A stretch of DNA of 64,000 nt from Aptenodytes patagonicus. Its lineage: Eukaryota; Chordata; Aves; Sphenisciformes; Spheniscidae. The number at the start of each line of letters is the position of its first letter. The first letter of the stretch is position 1. Both the position numbers and the translations under genes were made by a program. Shown here piece by piece: positions 13,201-25,326 of the stretch. The notes under the pieces were generated by a model. That model worked only from the letters and a program-made list of their open reading frames with translations. It made no database searches and had not been told where the DNA came from. The stretch is taken from assembly GCF_965638725.1 (NCBI RefSeq), contig NC_134959.1, positions 14,805,417 through 14,869,416 on the forward strand. Direction: 5' to 3'.

Positions 13201-16200
13201 ATCTTGTCTGAAATAGAAGAAAAATCCTATAATGTGAAGTCTCTATTAGCAACAATCTAAACAACTACCTGGACAAAAACGCAGAATGAATAAGAAAGGC
13301 ATTATCAGCACCAGATGAAGATGTGAAGGCACTGCATAGTAAATTTTGCACCATCCCAAGAGTATCCTCTACAAATGAAACTGCAGGCCAGAAAATGCCA
13401 GCCCAAAGTTGCATTGCCAAAGTCAGAAAGATAAGGACATCTGCCAGCTAGATGGTGCCAAGAACTCCAGGGCCAATTATGTAGGACCAATAATGGTCAC
13501 TACAAAAAAGCTGGACAGCAATTAATTATATAAATAAAACAAGATTTAATTATTTCGCACCATGTTTGTAGGGAACCAGTTGAACACAGTATAAATAGCT
13601 CTATCCAAGAGGCTACATGAAATAAGGGCAAAGACGTTCCCTCAACTTTCAGAGGTTCTTTAAAGGGTGCACTTAAAGCATGCTGCAAAGAACTGGAAAA
13701 TTTGTAGTCAGAGCAGTCAATATCTATACAGTTGCAATAAACAGGGCATACAGAAACAGCCTCACAAAATTTTGGCAATGGGGTTATCAGAGGCAAAGAG
13801 TAGGTCAATGCAGCATGATTAACAGCAGAAGAATTTATAGCAATATAGAAATAGAAAATATTTGAAGGAAACTGAATGTTGTACATAATTTGGCCCTGAA
13901 ACGCATGCTCTACATTTTAGAGCTGGTCACTGTGAAAGCGCATTAAAACTATCTTGTTTTTTCAAGCTTTAGTTAAACAGTTCATACAGCTTTACTTGCC
14001 TCAGAAGACTAGTAAAACCTAATGTGCAGTGTAAAGATACTGTCTGTTCTCATTAAAACAGTGCACGCCGGAGACCTGAAAAGTTTAAAGCATCATAGGT
14101 TCCATGCATTGAAGATTAATGTTATTTCTGAGCTGACACATCAGTGCTTAGATCACAACGCAGGATAGCACCAACATCAGTGTAGCTTGGAGGACAGGCT
14201 TTGTATCAAGCACAGTATGGGAGAATAAGAAAGGATAACGTTTACTTTTCTGCTTGAAGACATTGTTTAAGCATTTTGGATTCTCACCAAAATGGCTGTA
14301 AGGCCACGCAGTGTTGAAAAAAATAAAAACATTATCGCATGGCACATCATTGCATTCTGGTTTCTTTCCATGTAAAGTCTCCATAAGGCTCCAAAAACTC
14401 AGAATAGCCATTTGCTGGAGCATACAAGTATAGACACTTCAGAAACATGTACAATTTCCATGTATAACACTTCCTCCTAACTTGTATGATCTCAGAAAAA
14501 TACAGGCATATCAGAGTCCTCAAATGTCACATTGTGTCCTGTTTGAAAGAGAGGCCTGCAGCCACCTTTATAATGTGGGTAATTACACTAATTTTGTTTG
14601 TAAAGCACATGCTATATGCTATATTCTAGCACATGTAACGCCATATGCTAAATAGCATTTCAGGGTAGGTTATAAATATTCACTGATGTAGATCCCCTGC
14701 ATCATAGCAGTATCAAACCTGGATATGAATGACACACAGACTTCCAGATACTCATGATGCACAGTTATAATAAGTAAAGGAATTGAAAACTAATTCTCAT
14801 GAAAGACTTAAGAAAAAGATAGTGTGTCAAATCTCAGGGGAAAATCTACAGTAAAAATCACTTTTTAATTATTCGTTCCAGGTATGTTTTATGGTGTGTT
14901 TTGGTTATTTAGCACCCTCAAAAATATAACCAGATTGTGTCCTTGTGCACTGCTTCAGTTCCATATGGCAGGACAACATTAAAAACCCACCTTCACAAAA
15001 CCTAATGCCGACTAATCCCACTAGGGAAAGAAATACACACATTCCTCCTTCAGCGTGACCAATTTACAAGTTTTTGTTTACATTCAGTTCCATTCTGGTT
15101 CTTATTCCATGCCCAGAGGGACCAGAGCATCCCACACTAGCTTTAATTAGGATTACAATTCATAGGCCTGCAAGTTGAAGGAGGCTATAGCTGGGTTTGG
15201 AGCGCCATCTGATGGAAGGTCAAGGATTACAGGGAAAAACTGAGGGTCCAGAAATCAAGTGGCAACCACAGTTGCACCCTCTTTCCATACAAAATTTTGA
15301 CCATCAAACAGTGAATGCTGTTAGAACAAACTTGCTTTGATTTACTAGTGAACAGGGTTTTTTTTAAAATCTAGTTGTATGTTGCTATTCCCACGTCACC
15401 TTTTCCTGTGGTTCTACCCTAATAATATCAAAGGTGTTGCACTTACAATCTCAGTCGAGGCTCAACACATCGCACAAAGTAATCAAAATCATCCTCCTCC
15501 TCCTCATCCCAGGTCCTCCAGATGCACTGGTAGAAGAACCTTTTGAAGCAAATTAAGCGTTTAATCACACAAAGGAGGCCACATTTACCTGAGCAGAGAC
15601 AACAGCACTGGAAACACGAATGTAACCAATTTGAGAATTCATCTCAAAGCATCACCTCTCTCCAATTCCATGTTACTGTCCTGTAAACTACTTAGAATAC
15701 ACAGAAGTTATCTTTGTCTGTTGTTTACCTACATTAAGACTTTTATTTTGTGTATCCAAGTTCAAAATTGATAATAGCCTGACTCCCACTTTCATCAAAA
15801 GAGAGTGAACAGCTAAAAGCTGGATTTGAAAACAAGACTTACACTCAAGATCCTGAGGCTTTTTGACTGTTTGGTTTTGGCCAGGCATCCTTCAGCTAAG
15901 CTTTCTTTTTGACAATGAGTTTGTCACCTCCATCATTCAAGTTTAGATCTCTACTACTAAGTAATTCTCAATAGAATGTGTCTCTTCTCCCCTTTTCCTC
16001 CCACACCACCACTTCTGAAACAGCCCATTTTCTAGACAGGAAGGTCATTCCTCCTGTTTTAGCTTTTTCATCCTGTTCTACTGCCTATTTGCAGACAGCT
16101 TTCAAACAGCACATAGCACATGAAAGCAAGGGAGATGGAAGAGAGACAGAGAGATGATAAAGAAAGGAAAAGAAAATAGAAGTAAGATGTGAACAGACAC

Positions 16201-19200
16201 CTGTAGAATAAAGAGCAAATTTAGGGGAGGAGGCAAAATGCAGAAAAAAGAAGAATGGGACAAAAAAAGGAAAAAATCCACCAAAATGTTATAGAAGAGA
16301 AAGGAACACTGCACTAGAGCCAGCAAGGTGACCCAAGGAAATCTGGGGTGGAGAAGAGATGGAAAGCAACGCAATTTCCCCCCCCTTTTGACACAGAAAG
16401 CAGACTGACAGTAAGCTGCAGGTAAACGTACTTTGTGATTGTGTCATTACCTGTAGCTGCAGAGGACACCACAGATTTTCTGTATGTCTTTCTTTCCTCA
16501 TAGTACCAGTCATCAGATTTACTTCAGAAAGCTTGGCTTGTTGAGCTGCCAGCATGACCACAAGAACTCAGGGCACCACCCATTGGACACTACCAGAGTG
16601 TAATTGTTCAAGACAAAAATTAAACCTTGAGATTCTCCTACCTGACATGCTCTACAGCTAGTGCTGTCTGGTCAAACTCTCCTGACTCATCATACACAAC
16701 CCACAGCTCCTGCAGTGGTATCTGACGCTCCTTGAGCTCCAAGAGTTCCTGCATGCACTCCAAGGTAAAGGTGCTATCTCGTGACTCGCACAGGAAAGGC
16801 TCACTGAGTTGCACAACTGCTTTCAGAGCCGAGTACTCCACATCAACCACCTGTTGGAACAAATAGTTCTTAAGATTTCTCAGAACCTTAGATACAGCCG
16901 AGGAAGGCTAACATGACTTGCGTAAGTCAGCAGGCCATACTGCAAGTGCCAGTTGACCCACACAAACCAACGCACATTGCATAGTACAGCAAAGGCAATC
17001 TATTCACCTGAAGTGATAACCCCAGAATTAGGCTTCTCAGAACCACATATCTAGAGCCTTTTCCACATTCCAAACTTCGTTCAAATCCCTCAATGCTCAT
17101 ACAAGGCCAGTAAGCTGCTTCCCTATTTTGGTTTTTTGTTTTGTTTTAAAAAACAGGCAAAAGCAGTATCCTCAGACTCAAACAAATCAATACCTTACAG
17201 TTCTTAGGGACTCCTTTGGGGCTCATTTTTCAAAGTGCCCACAAGACACAAACAATCCAAAGAGTTAGTCTGGGCCAGTGAAAGCCATTTTGTCACTAAT
17301 TGGGCTGAAAAGCTGAGGGGTACAAAGTTTTTCCCTCTTCAAACATGTAATGGAACTGCAAGTTTGAACATCCAACGTTTGCACAAAGATGCATGACTTG
17401 GACATTGAGACACCTAGAAAAGGAGTATTCCAAACCAGCAATCCTCAGTGGGTCTATAACAGGAGTATGCAATGCGGAAGTGCTACTGTCATTACCAGGG
17501 TGGGTTAAAAGGAAGAATGTTACTGATTAAAAAAAAAAAGGCAAACGATCAGAGCCTGGTATTTGAAAAGACGACATTACAACAGCCAGTTTGGACCAAG
17601 TACTTATCCCCTCTGTGCCCACAGAGTTCTACCTCACAGCTCACTCGCACTAACTTGGTGTTCCCCCTTCCAGTTTCAAGCAAGGAGCCCTTTGAAAAAA
17701 TTCCTATTGCTCTAGCCATGACTGGCAATTAGATATGAAAACATTACTATTTTCTACCAGCTCATAAACTTCATAGGCAAATGATCTGTCTGTTACAGAG
17801 GTAAATTATGTTAATTGGAGATAAATGCCTGAGCAACTGCATTCCATCTACCTCAACAAGGACCTCAAACACATTAGTGCGCCAAACTGCCTGCCATCCA
17901 GATGGTTCAAGGACCTTCTCCAGGTACTCAGCTGTGAATTCTTTCACCTCAGAAGCTTTGCAGTCAGCTAAAAAGAAATTGAAGACAGTACATTTATGCA
18001 AGGAAAGAAAAAAAAAGTCCTCCAGATCATTGGAAAATGAAAGTCAACACAGTTGAAATGTTCCTCTGCCACATCTAAAGTTGGACTTCATTCTGTTTTA
18101 CTCATGATAACAGTCAGCATTTTTGCTGTCTCTCTCAGTACTGAGAGCGCTGGAGAGTCATGCTTCTCTGGAAGAAGAGATCCAGTACTCAACCTTCCAG
18201 GTACTGAAGGTTTCAGTGCCAGGGGTATTAAACAGCTAACCTGTGCCTTATCTTAAACAGTCTTAATACACACAAAAAAGTTCTAGTAAGATCAGTTAAA
18301 ACAAGGCACAGAATCCAGTATTAGCAACTTTTCCTTTCAGTCATTCAGATTTTATTTACTTATATTAAAACCATTGCCTCCTGGTCCACCAGCTAGGGCA
18401 GCTGAGGTTACAGCATAAGTGACAGCAGCACACTACATCTTTTCTAGTCCCTGTTATTAAGAGCATCTCACAGTTTAATATGGAATTGACTCCATTTAAA
18501 CTGGATCATTTAAACAGTCACTACAACAAACATGACTACGTGTTCTTTTTCTACTAAGAAATTACTTACCCAAGATGTAATCCTGGTAAGCTTTAAATCG
18601 CTCGTAAAACAAAAGATGATCAGTGTGAAAAATATCTGGAAAAAGCACGTTCCCATCTGGCACAGTCCTTCCTAAAACAGTCCCTGGTTTGTCACGACTG
18701 CCATAATCACTAGAGGAATCATCATCTTCCTGGAGCAGATCTGGGGAGAGGAGCGGGAACAAAGCAAACCCCACAAACTGTCAGTTCAATGCAATCATCA
18801 CTCACTCCTCTATTCCCAAAGAATTGCTGTTCAGCCCAAGATCTATCGTGAACCTGCTTTCTACAACACATCTTAAGTTATCCTTGATGAAGAAACTATC
18901 TTACTTGGTTACTTGCTCTCTTCTTCAGAGTATTTACCCTGTCCCAAAAGAAGATCTCCCTACTTGTTGCCACCTGCCCTGAGCTGCAGTTACATGCTAA
19001 TTTACTTTGTTCTATATGTAAGGTCTACAATACTTTAGGTAATACATATTATGCTTTGTTAGTACACTCCCTGCATCACCCAGACGTGATATCAAGCAAT
19101 AATCCAAATGATTTTGGAACATGCATAAAACCAGCTGATCCCACACACAACTGATCCAAAATAATGCACAGGATTACTGTGAGCAAAGAGCAAAATATAA

Positions 19201-21158
19201 GTAAGATGCATAATAAAACTGCAGATATTAGTCTCAGCTAAAGATGTGTTTTCACAAGTTGCCCTTTCCTTCTCTTAAGTCTTTTCCTGTTCTTCAGTAG
19301 AAGCATTCTTTTTGTATTTTAATAAACTAACAAGTAACAGAGCCTCCACACCTGAAGTCTCCATGGAAATTCCAAGCAACATATTTAGACGGAAGGGGGA
19401 CAGTGTTGTAATTTTTAGCCCGCTTAAATGGACATTGGCTGAATCTCTACTTTGAAGGGCTCAATCCAATGATAGCACCCCTTTAGAAGTCTCCAAAAAA
19501 GCATCTCCAGTTGTGTTCTCATTACAAACTCAGTGAACTCAGTCACTGTTGGTCTTACAGTATCTCTCAAGTCCGGTCATCCATAAGTTCAGAAAATATT
19601 AGAGAGATGACTGCAGTAAACCAAGGGTGATGATGATTCAGGTCCTTTTTTTTTTCTTTTTGTTAATGTAACAGCTCAAGACACCTTCATTGTCCATAAC
19701 TTGACTCTTTAACAATCCATAGGCCTCTGCATTTTCATTAGACTACAGTCTAACCTTTACTATATACCTAAAAAAAAGAAGAAAAAATCACATTCTATTT
19801 CTAACGCATCCCTTACATTTCAGGATGTGTTATGAAAGCTAGCAGTTTTGGCCTCAAATTTGTTAAAGTTCTTACTTATCAGGGGCCAAACTCAATCAAC
19901 AAAACAAAAATCAGAACCAGTGTATAAGCCAATTACAAGTGCTTAGACAATATAACTTTTCTTTGCAGCAGAACCACTGTAATAACATGTAAAGAAAGGA
20001 AATGAAAAGGTAATTTTAATCATCAAGTGTGATTTATGTAATATTTTCAAAGATTCCTGTAAAACTGTAGCTATGTTACATGTACACTGTAAATAAGGGG
20101 TTTTTTCCTACACACCCATAATCAAATCCAGCAACTGTGATAGCGATACCCTGTACAAGACACACTATGAATTCCAGAGCACAGCATACGTTCCAGAACA
20201 AGCCATTAATTTAGCTTGCTCTTTGTTTACAAACTGCAAGCCTATAACCACATATCAATAATGATCTGGGACTGAATAATGATACTCAATAGATACTAAA
20301 AGCACCAACGTTCCAATATTGTGCTATTAAGGCAGAGGGCAGGGGAGTCCCTTCCGGGAAAGCCTTTTTCCTCCGTCAGCGTTTCAAACACATACGTGTT
20401 CCTGGACGCTGATTTAAATGCCTGGGGTATGCACCTGAGACACACGCCGTAAGTTCATAATCAAAAGGAAACAAATGTTTTACGTTACTGTGTTTATTTC
20501 CCAAGACACCCCTTTGTTCCCTCGCAGGGCCCCATTTCTAGCCCGCTCCCCACCCCACGCGCCGGCAGCCTTACGAACCGGGGAGCGCTGAGCCGCTGCC
20601 TGGGGAGGGCCCCGGGCACGGCAGCCTCCGTACCGGCACCTCCACGGGGGCGGACTGGATACAAGAAACGCTTTCCCCGTAAGGGCGGCCAAGCAGCAGT
20701 ACGGGCTGCCCACTCTCTGTCCGCGGAGGTATCCAAGCCCCGGCCGGAGCAGCTCTCAGCAGCCCGGTCCGATCTCACAGCCCCTCGCCCCGCTGCAGCC
20801 GCCTCACGCCGAGACGCAACCTCCAGCGTCGGCTTCCGCAGCTGCAGAGCCGCCCCGAGCCTGCGAGCCGCGCGTCCCCGCCTGCGCTGCCCTAAAGCGG
20901 GGCGGACGGGGCCAGCGGCCCTCCCGCGGCTCGCCTCTCCCTTTCCGAGCGGCGGCGGAACCGGGGCGCGCCAGGCCGTAGGCGGCCCCGCGCCCTTCCT
21001 CCCCTCGGGGCGGCCGCCCGGGACAGGGGGCCCCTACCTGGCTTCGCCTCCTGGGCGCGCTCCCGTAGGCCGACGCTGCTCACGGCCGGCAGCGCGGCCT
21101 GACCTCGCCCCCGCGGCCCCGCCGCCTCCGCGCTCTCCGGCAGCCCCGGCTCGGCCAT
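4281..21158 (-). CDS. SHCBP1: SHC SH2 domain-binding protein 1, complete, 13 coding exons
   Basis: Coding exons, 5' to 3': 21158-21038, 18740-18570, 17967-17852, 16850-16642, 15539-15447, 12843-12610, 12508-12340, 11066-10946, 7886-7755, 6819-6701, 5937-5851, 5507-5366, 4603-4281. All introns are GT-AG and all phases join, giving 2037 nt and 678 residues (human about 672). The start has a good context (agcATGg) inside the CpG island. The family binds the SHC1 SH2 domain, acts downstream of growth-factor receptors, and localises with centralspindlin at the midbody in cytokinesis. Visible features: an acidic run DEEEEDD near residue 217; a Ser/Asp-rich segment (SSSDSDSEVEN) near 265; from about residue 371 to 550 the right-handed beta-helix (pectin-lyase-like) region, with repeats such as GKTTLENCVLQCETTG and NNMIHNNEGYGVVL; and a highly conserved C-terminus ending NGKGSFGTFLF. 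Identity rests on recognising the family throughout. Confidence 0.96.
13328..13545 (+). repeat. Dispersed repeat, copy A (unknown family)
   Basis: About 215 bases in SHCBP1 intron 5 match, in inverted orientation, a segment at 36929-37145. Shared blocks include CCCAAAGTTGCATTGCCAAA, CATCTGCCAGCTAGA and GTGCCAAGAACTCCAGGGCC. Both copies end with an AAATAAAAC motif on the same relative strand. A frame open in the other copy is interrupted here by a stop (AGA-TAA at about 13431). It is probably an old retroelement or retrocopy; the family is not recognised. Confidence 0.75.
15201..15218 (-). promoter_or_regulatory. Candidate CTCF site in SHCBP1 intron 5
   Basis: AGCGCCATCTGATGG on the plus strand is the reverse complement of the common CTCF core form (CCANNAGATGGCGCT), so the site would point along the minus strand. 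Motif-only evidence. Confidence 0.4.
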
Positions 21159-21570
21159 GCTGCCCGCCCGCCCCGCGCGGCTCCGCCCGCTGAAATTTCA
21201 AACTTCCCCGGCAGCTAACCCTCTGCAACGTCACCGGCAGCCGCCGCCCTGATTGGCTAGCGGCAGCCGCGGGCGAGTCCGGCCGCAACGGGTAGGGCGG
21301 GCGGCGCCGGGGCCGTCGCGCGGCGGGGCCCGGTCGGGGCGCGCCGGCTCTGGGCGGCCGTTTACTGCCGGGGAGGGCTGGTGCGACGGTGCCCGCGGGC
21401 GCGTCCCCGCTGGTCGGGCGTGTGGCTAGTCGTGGGGCTCCGGCGCTGCCCCGCCGGGTGTTCCCGTTACCCGCAGTTGTGCCCGGCGGCGGGGATGACT
21501 GTGGCCGGTACTCCCGTTTTCCGGAAGGCTGGCCGGGCTTCCTCTGGAGCGGGGTGGCGGCCGGAGAGGT
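20520..21570 (-). promoter_or_regulatory. SHCBP1: CpG-island promoter of SHCBP1
   Basis: About 1 kb is strongly GC-rich with dense CpG, in sharp contrast to the AT-rich flanks. It covers SHCBP1 exon 1, the start of intron 1 and the upstream region. There is no TATA box at a convincing distance. Long open frames on both strands here (up to 189 codons) are by-products of base composition. The island extends about 400 bases upstream of the start codon, so divergent non-coding transcription on the plus strand is possible but not shown. Confidence 0.85.
21196..21256 (-). promoter_or_regulatory. SHCBP1: CHR element with upstream inverted CCAAT box in the SHCBP1 promoter
   Basis: On the minus strand, TTTGAAA at 21202-21196 lies about 38 bases upstream of the start codon, with a G-rich CDE-like stretch just 5' of it. 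A CCAAT box (ATTGG on plus, 21252-21256) lies about 50 bases further upstream. A TGACGT-type CREB/ATF half-site falls between them. This arrangement is typical of G2/M genes controlled by the DREAM and MYB-MuvB complexes together with NF-Y, which fits SHCBP1's role in cytokinesis. Function is inferred from motifs. Confidence 0.6.
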
Positions 21571-22660
21571 CGGAAACGGAAAAGGACGCTTAAAACTTTC
21601 CACCTGTCAGTCATAACCAAACCGATAAATTGGGTCCGTTCTTACTAGAGAAAACAGGGAAGTGCCGGCGAGGATGGGCAGCGCCCCTTCAAAACAGAGC
21701 TGTGCTTCCAGAGGTGTTTCTGTCCCTGCGGAGAGGTGTTTCCACAGCGCACTGAGAGAAGGATCAGTCGAGCGTGGCCGCAGAGATGTAAAAAAACCCC
21801 AACAATCTCCCTCCCCCCCAAAAAAAATAAAAAACCACGAACGTAATTCACTGAACGGCTTCTTCACGTATCTCCAGGAAAACATGCTTTGCTTTCAGCT
21901 CTGACCGGCTGCTACACAAAAGGCACCCGATCAAAATTTAAAGCACAGTTCTTTTCCCCTCTGAATTTCTCAGTGCTTTCGACTTTGTGTCTCATCCATC
22001 TTAGCATTAGCATCTCCCATTTGTCTTGACATCTCTTCACAATCTGTTTCATGACCCAGCTCTTCTCTTCAAGCCGCTGTTTGTGTTTTGAGCTCTGTTA
22101 CCACAAGTGCCAATAAGGATTAGAGTCAAAACAAAGTAAGTAAGGTTGAGCTAAGCAGTTGGAAGACATTAATATTTAACTGAGTAGATATTTAGCAAAG
22201 ACGAGGTGACTGCAGGTCATTACAGGATCTGGGGACAGGCAGGAACTGAAGAAAGAAAAAAAATTCAAGATGCTCCAGGAAGAATATGCAGCCCTCTGTG
22301 CAGTGTAGTTCAAAAGAAAGAGAGGATCAGTGTCCTGTGACAGAAGACAACCGCGCAGATTTGGGATAGTACAGATTCTGTTCATGTAACACACCTCTGC
22401 CAATGCTGAAGCCAGGTATGTAGGATTGCCACTGTAGGCCAGGCTTTAGAGAGCTTCTCCTGGCAATTCAATCATTTCAGGTGAATACCACACAAAAACT
22501 GGTTTTGACCTGTATTACCACCACAGGTTGTTGGTGTTATCAACACCTTTAACAAGTGTAGCAGCACACAGTAGAAATTTTAAATCGGGAAGCATTCATT
22601 TCTCCTCCAAACAATGGCTATTTTTAAATGGTTTTTGAAACAATTGCTTCAAAACACAAA

Positions 22661-22679
22661 TGGCCACGAGGGGGCTGCC
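22661..22679 (+). promoter_or_regulatory. Candidate CTCF site
   Basis: TGGCCACGAGGGGGCTGCC matches the CTCF consensus perfectly across the core (TGGCCAC, one variable base, AGGGGGC) and differs only at the 3' edge. It points along the plus strand. It lies about 1.5 kb upstream of SHCBP1. Confidence 0.55.
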
Positions 22680-22985
22680 TTAGATTTCTAACAACATGAT
22701 TAAACTGCTACCAGGTTAGAGTTTCTTCGTGTTTACTTTCCAAATATTAATTGCTTTTGCAGCAGCAGCGCAATGCCTACAGCAGTTTACACATTCAGTG
22801 TAAACCAACAGCCCTATTCACCCTGACATTACACGAGTCTGAGTTGGCATAGGTCCACTGAAACCAACCCTTACCCATCAAAACCCCAGAAGAAAAAACA
22901 GTATCTTAGCCCCCAAGACTTCTCTGCAGTACGCTATCAGAATTTCACCATTACACTGGGTATGCATGTTTAACCATACTCATGT

Positions 22986-23031
22986 AGTTTTCATCTATCA
23001 TTAGTTACAGTTTTCATCTATCGTTAGTTAC
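22986..23031 (+). repeat. 23-base unit duplicated in tandem
   Basis: Two adjacent 23-base copies (AGTTTTCATCTATC, then A or G, then TTAGTTAC) differ at one base. They are followed by degenerate CTACACTAACA-type repeats to about 23080. Confidence 0.85.
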
Positions 23032-24689
23032 AAAATTACACTAACACTTCCTACACTAACACTACACTACACTAAAAAACACTTCTAAATCTCTTCCAAA
23101 AGCTTTTTTTTTTTTTTTGGTAAGGTCATCCTTCAAAGCAGAGTGTGTTTGTAAATGAAGTGTCTGTAATTTATAAGTTTTAAGTAATTAAGAATTGGGA
23201 GTTTGTCCCTACTAAACCTAAAATACCACTGAACGTGGTATTATATTTGAAATGGGATCCCCCATATTTAAAGAGTAAAGTGACACAGTTATTCACGTTA
23301 AGTTCTTTGCTATAAAACCACAGCATTGAGATTCTGCAGTAGGCAACACACATTTGTTATATTGACACAGAAGAATGCCTCTGATATGAAGGAAACTTCA
23401 CTGAATGCATAAGGTTTTGGAATCCAACCTCAGCAACACATACTAGCAAAATTGTATTCAGGCTGTACACTGTGTCAGGAGGAGTAGAGTAAAAAAAGAA
23501 TAAGAAATAGTCTAACAGAGAGGAAAGATAATGGAGGAACAGCAGTAAGAACTTTCACAATAGGAATGGGAAGGAAGATAATACTTGGAAAGAAAAGCAC
23601 TGGAAAAGGGATATTCCACCAAGATGAAGAAGGTCATCTTTTGGAACTTAGGTCTAAGTTACCCTGGTGGGATGTTCCTTGTCTTGTACTTTTTTCAACA
23701 CCTAGAATGAAAAGAGATTATCAGCATGAAAGGACAGAAATAGCAAACACAACAGGAGAAAAAAAATGAGAAAGGCCAAATAAAAGGGAGGAAAAGCAGA
23801 ATGCCAAAGATAGCCTGGAAGGTACATAAGAAGCCAGAGTGAGTCTCAGAAAAAATCAGAAAATGTTTTTGTGACTACCGGAGCACGTGAACAAGCTTTT
23901 TTCCTGAACACAGGAGCTAAATAAAGGATTCAATAAAAAGCATGATGTGGATACAAAAGGAAAGACAAGGGGTAGCAAGTGAAGAACAAGCAAAAAACCT
24001 CATTCCATTATATATTTTAGATATCTGCTGTTAAATTTCCACTATTACATATATTTGTATAGGACTTTAGGCCCACAGTCTTGCCTGTATGTACAACTTT
24101 ATGCATAGAGTAACTGTATAACCATAGTAACTATATAACTGTAAAGTTATGGGTATGTAGGTTCCCATACTATTTAAATATTTAGATTATTTTTTGTCTA
24201 AATAGATAAAAGGAATTCAGGGACTTATCAGGGCTCACAATGGGAAGGTCAGATCTTTCACACCTAGGTGAAACAGGCACAACATTGTGAAGAGGACAAT
24301 CCATTTCCCTCTTTTTGTTCCGTTTTCAGCATAGCTGGGGGCAGAATGTGTTCTAGTATATAAGACACTTCCACAATGTTCAGTTAATTATCCCCAATCC
24401 TTGCAACAGAGCTGTTTTACTTCAAAGAAACACAGTCCTGGCAGGGATTGCTGCTGCAGGCAACGAAGTCATGGACTATTCAAGCTCCATTGCATTCAAA
24501 AACTCCACCGCAGTTGGTTTCTTTCCCCTCATATTGGAAATAGAAACTCAGTCCTCTTACTATTGGAAGCATTCCACTTCCCAGCTTGAATGTGCATGCA
24601 CAATGCAGACCATCAGTTATTTTCTTTTTCTCCCTACAACATTTATCCACGCAATTTGTTCTTGAGCATGAATTAGCGTTTTCCTGGAC

Positions 24690-24835
24690 CTCTTTTGGTA
24701 AGTCATAATCTCTCTCTCCTCTACAGCAGGCTCTCCATTCCCCTCATCTCACTAGCTGCCCTTCTTTGCACTTTTCTCCAAGCTTAATTTTTTCTTGAGT
24801 AAGAGTGACCAACTCTGTGTGAAGTGCAGAGGACT
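24690..24835 (-). mobile_element. Old CR1/L3-type LINE 3' fragment
   Basis: The segment containing CTGCCCTTCTTTGCACTTTT and CCAAGCTTAATTTTTTCTTG resembles the reverse complement of the conserved 3' region of CR1-clade LINEs. It is short and diverged, so the call is tentative. Confidence 0.4.
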
Positions 24836-25310
24836 GGCAAGACTTTACATGGAACATTAACACTCCTGAGTTTGAAAGGAGGAAGAGAAAGTGCTTGCCT
24901 TCACACTCTGTACTCAGCTCTCACACTTTTGAATGAAATCTCATTGCTATTGCTTCTGTCGATGAGATGTGTGCACTTCAGTCACCTAGATGCTTCTAAA
25001 ACCCCTAGCCTTATCTTAAGCCCCAAATATATTTGCTCAGCTGCCTTTCCCTTGAAATATTAAAAGTGAGGAGTGCTAGTATGCAAAACTCTGACTTTTG
25101 AAATCTGAACTAGACCTTCACTCAAAAACATGACATGGCAAATACAGTTTGTAAATCACACAAGGCTATTAATTGCTTTACAGAAATTAATGTGAGTGCA
25201 GCTACATAAACCTAAGGAAATGCAGAGAGGAACTAGTGTCTCAGTACTAAAAGATAATTTTCTTTTGGTATTTCACTAGTTTTAACTGAAGGAACACAAT
25301 GGTAAAACAG

Positions 25311-25326
25311 ATCCCACATGTGGGAT
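25311..25326. promoter_or_regulatory. Perfect 16-base palindrome with a CACATGTG E-box
   Basis: ATCCCACATGTGGGAT is its own reverse complement and is centred on a CACATGTG E-box of the type bound by bHLH-ZIP factors such as MITF/TFE. No nearby gene explains it, and a chance occurrence is possible. Confidence 0.3.

Larger units (their letters stand above)
4604..21037 (-). other. SHCBP1: SHCBP1 introns
   Basis: There are twelve introns of 101 to about 3060 bases. The longest is intron 8 (10945-7887) and the shortest intron 6 (12609-12509). They are AT-rich. Apart from a dispersed repeat copy and a CTCF-like site in intron 5 (15446-12844), I see no nested gene, RNA gene or clear transposon. Open frames inside the introns look like chance. 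Confidence 0.75.

Noticed and set aside
13500-13886. 128-codon minus-strand open frame in SHCBP1 intron 5
   Set aside because: It lies in an intron, partly inside a dispersed repeat, with no family resemblance.
21034-21603. 189-codon minus-strand open frame over the SHCBP1 promoter
   Set aside because: It is in a different frame from the true first exon, has Pro/Arg/Gly composition typical of a CpG island, and has no family signature.
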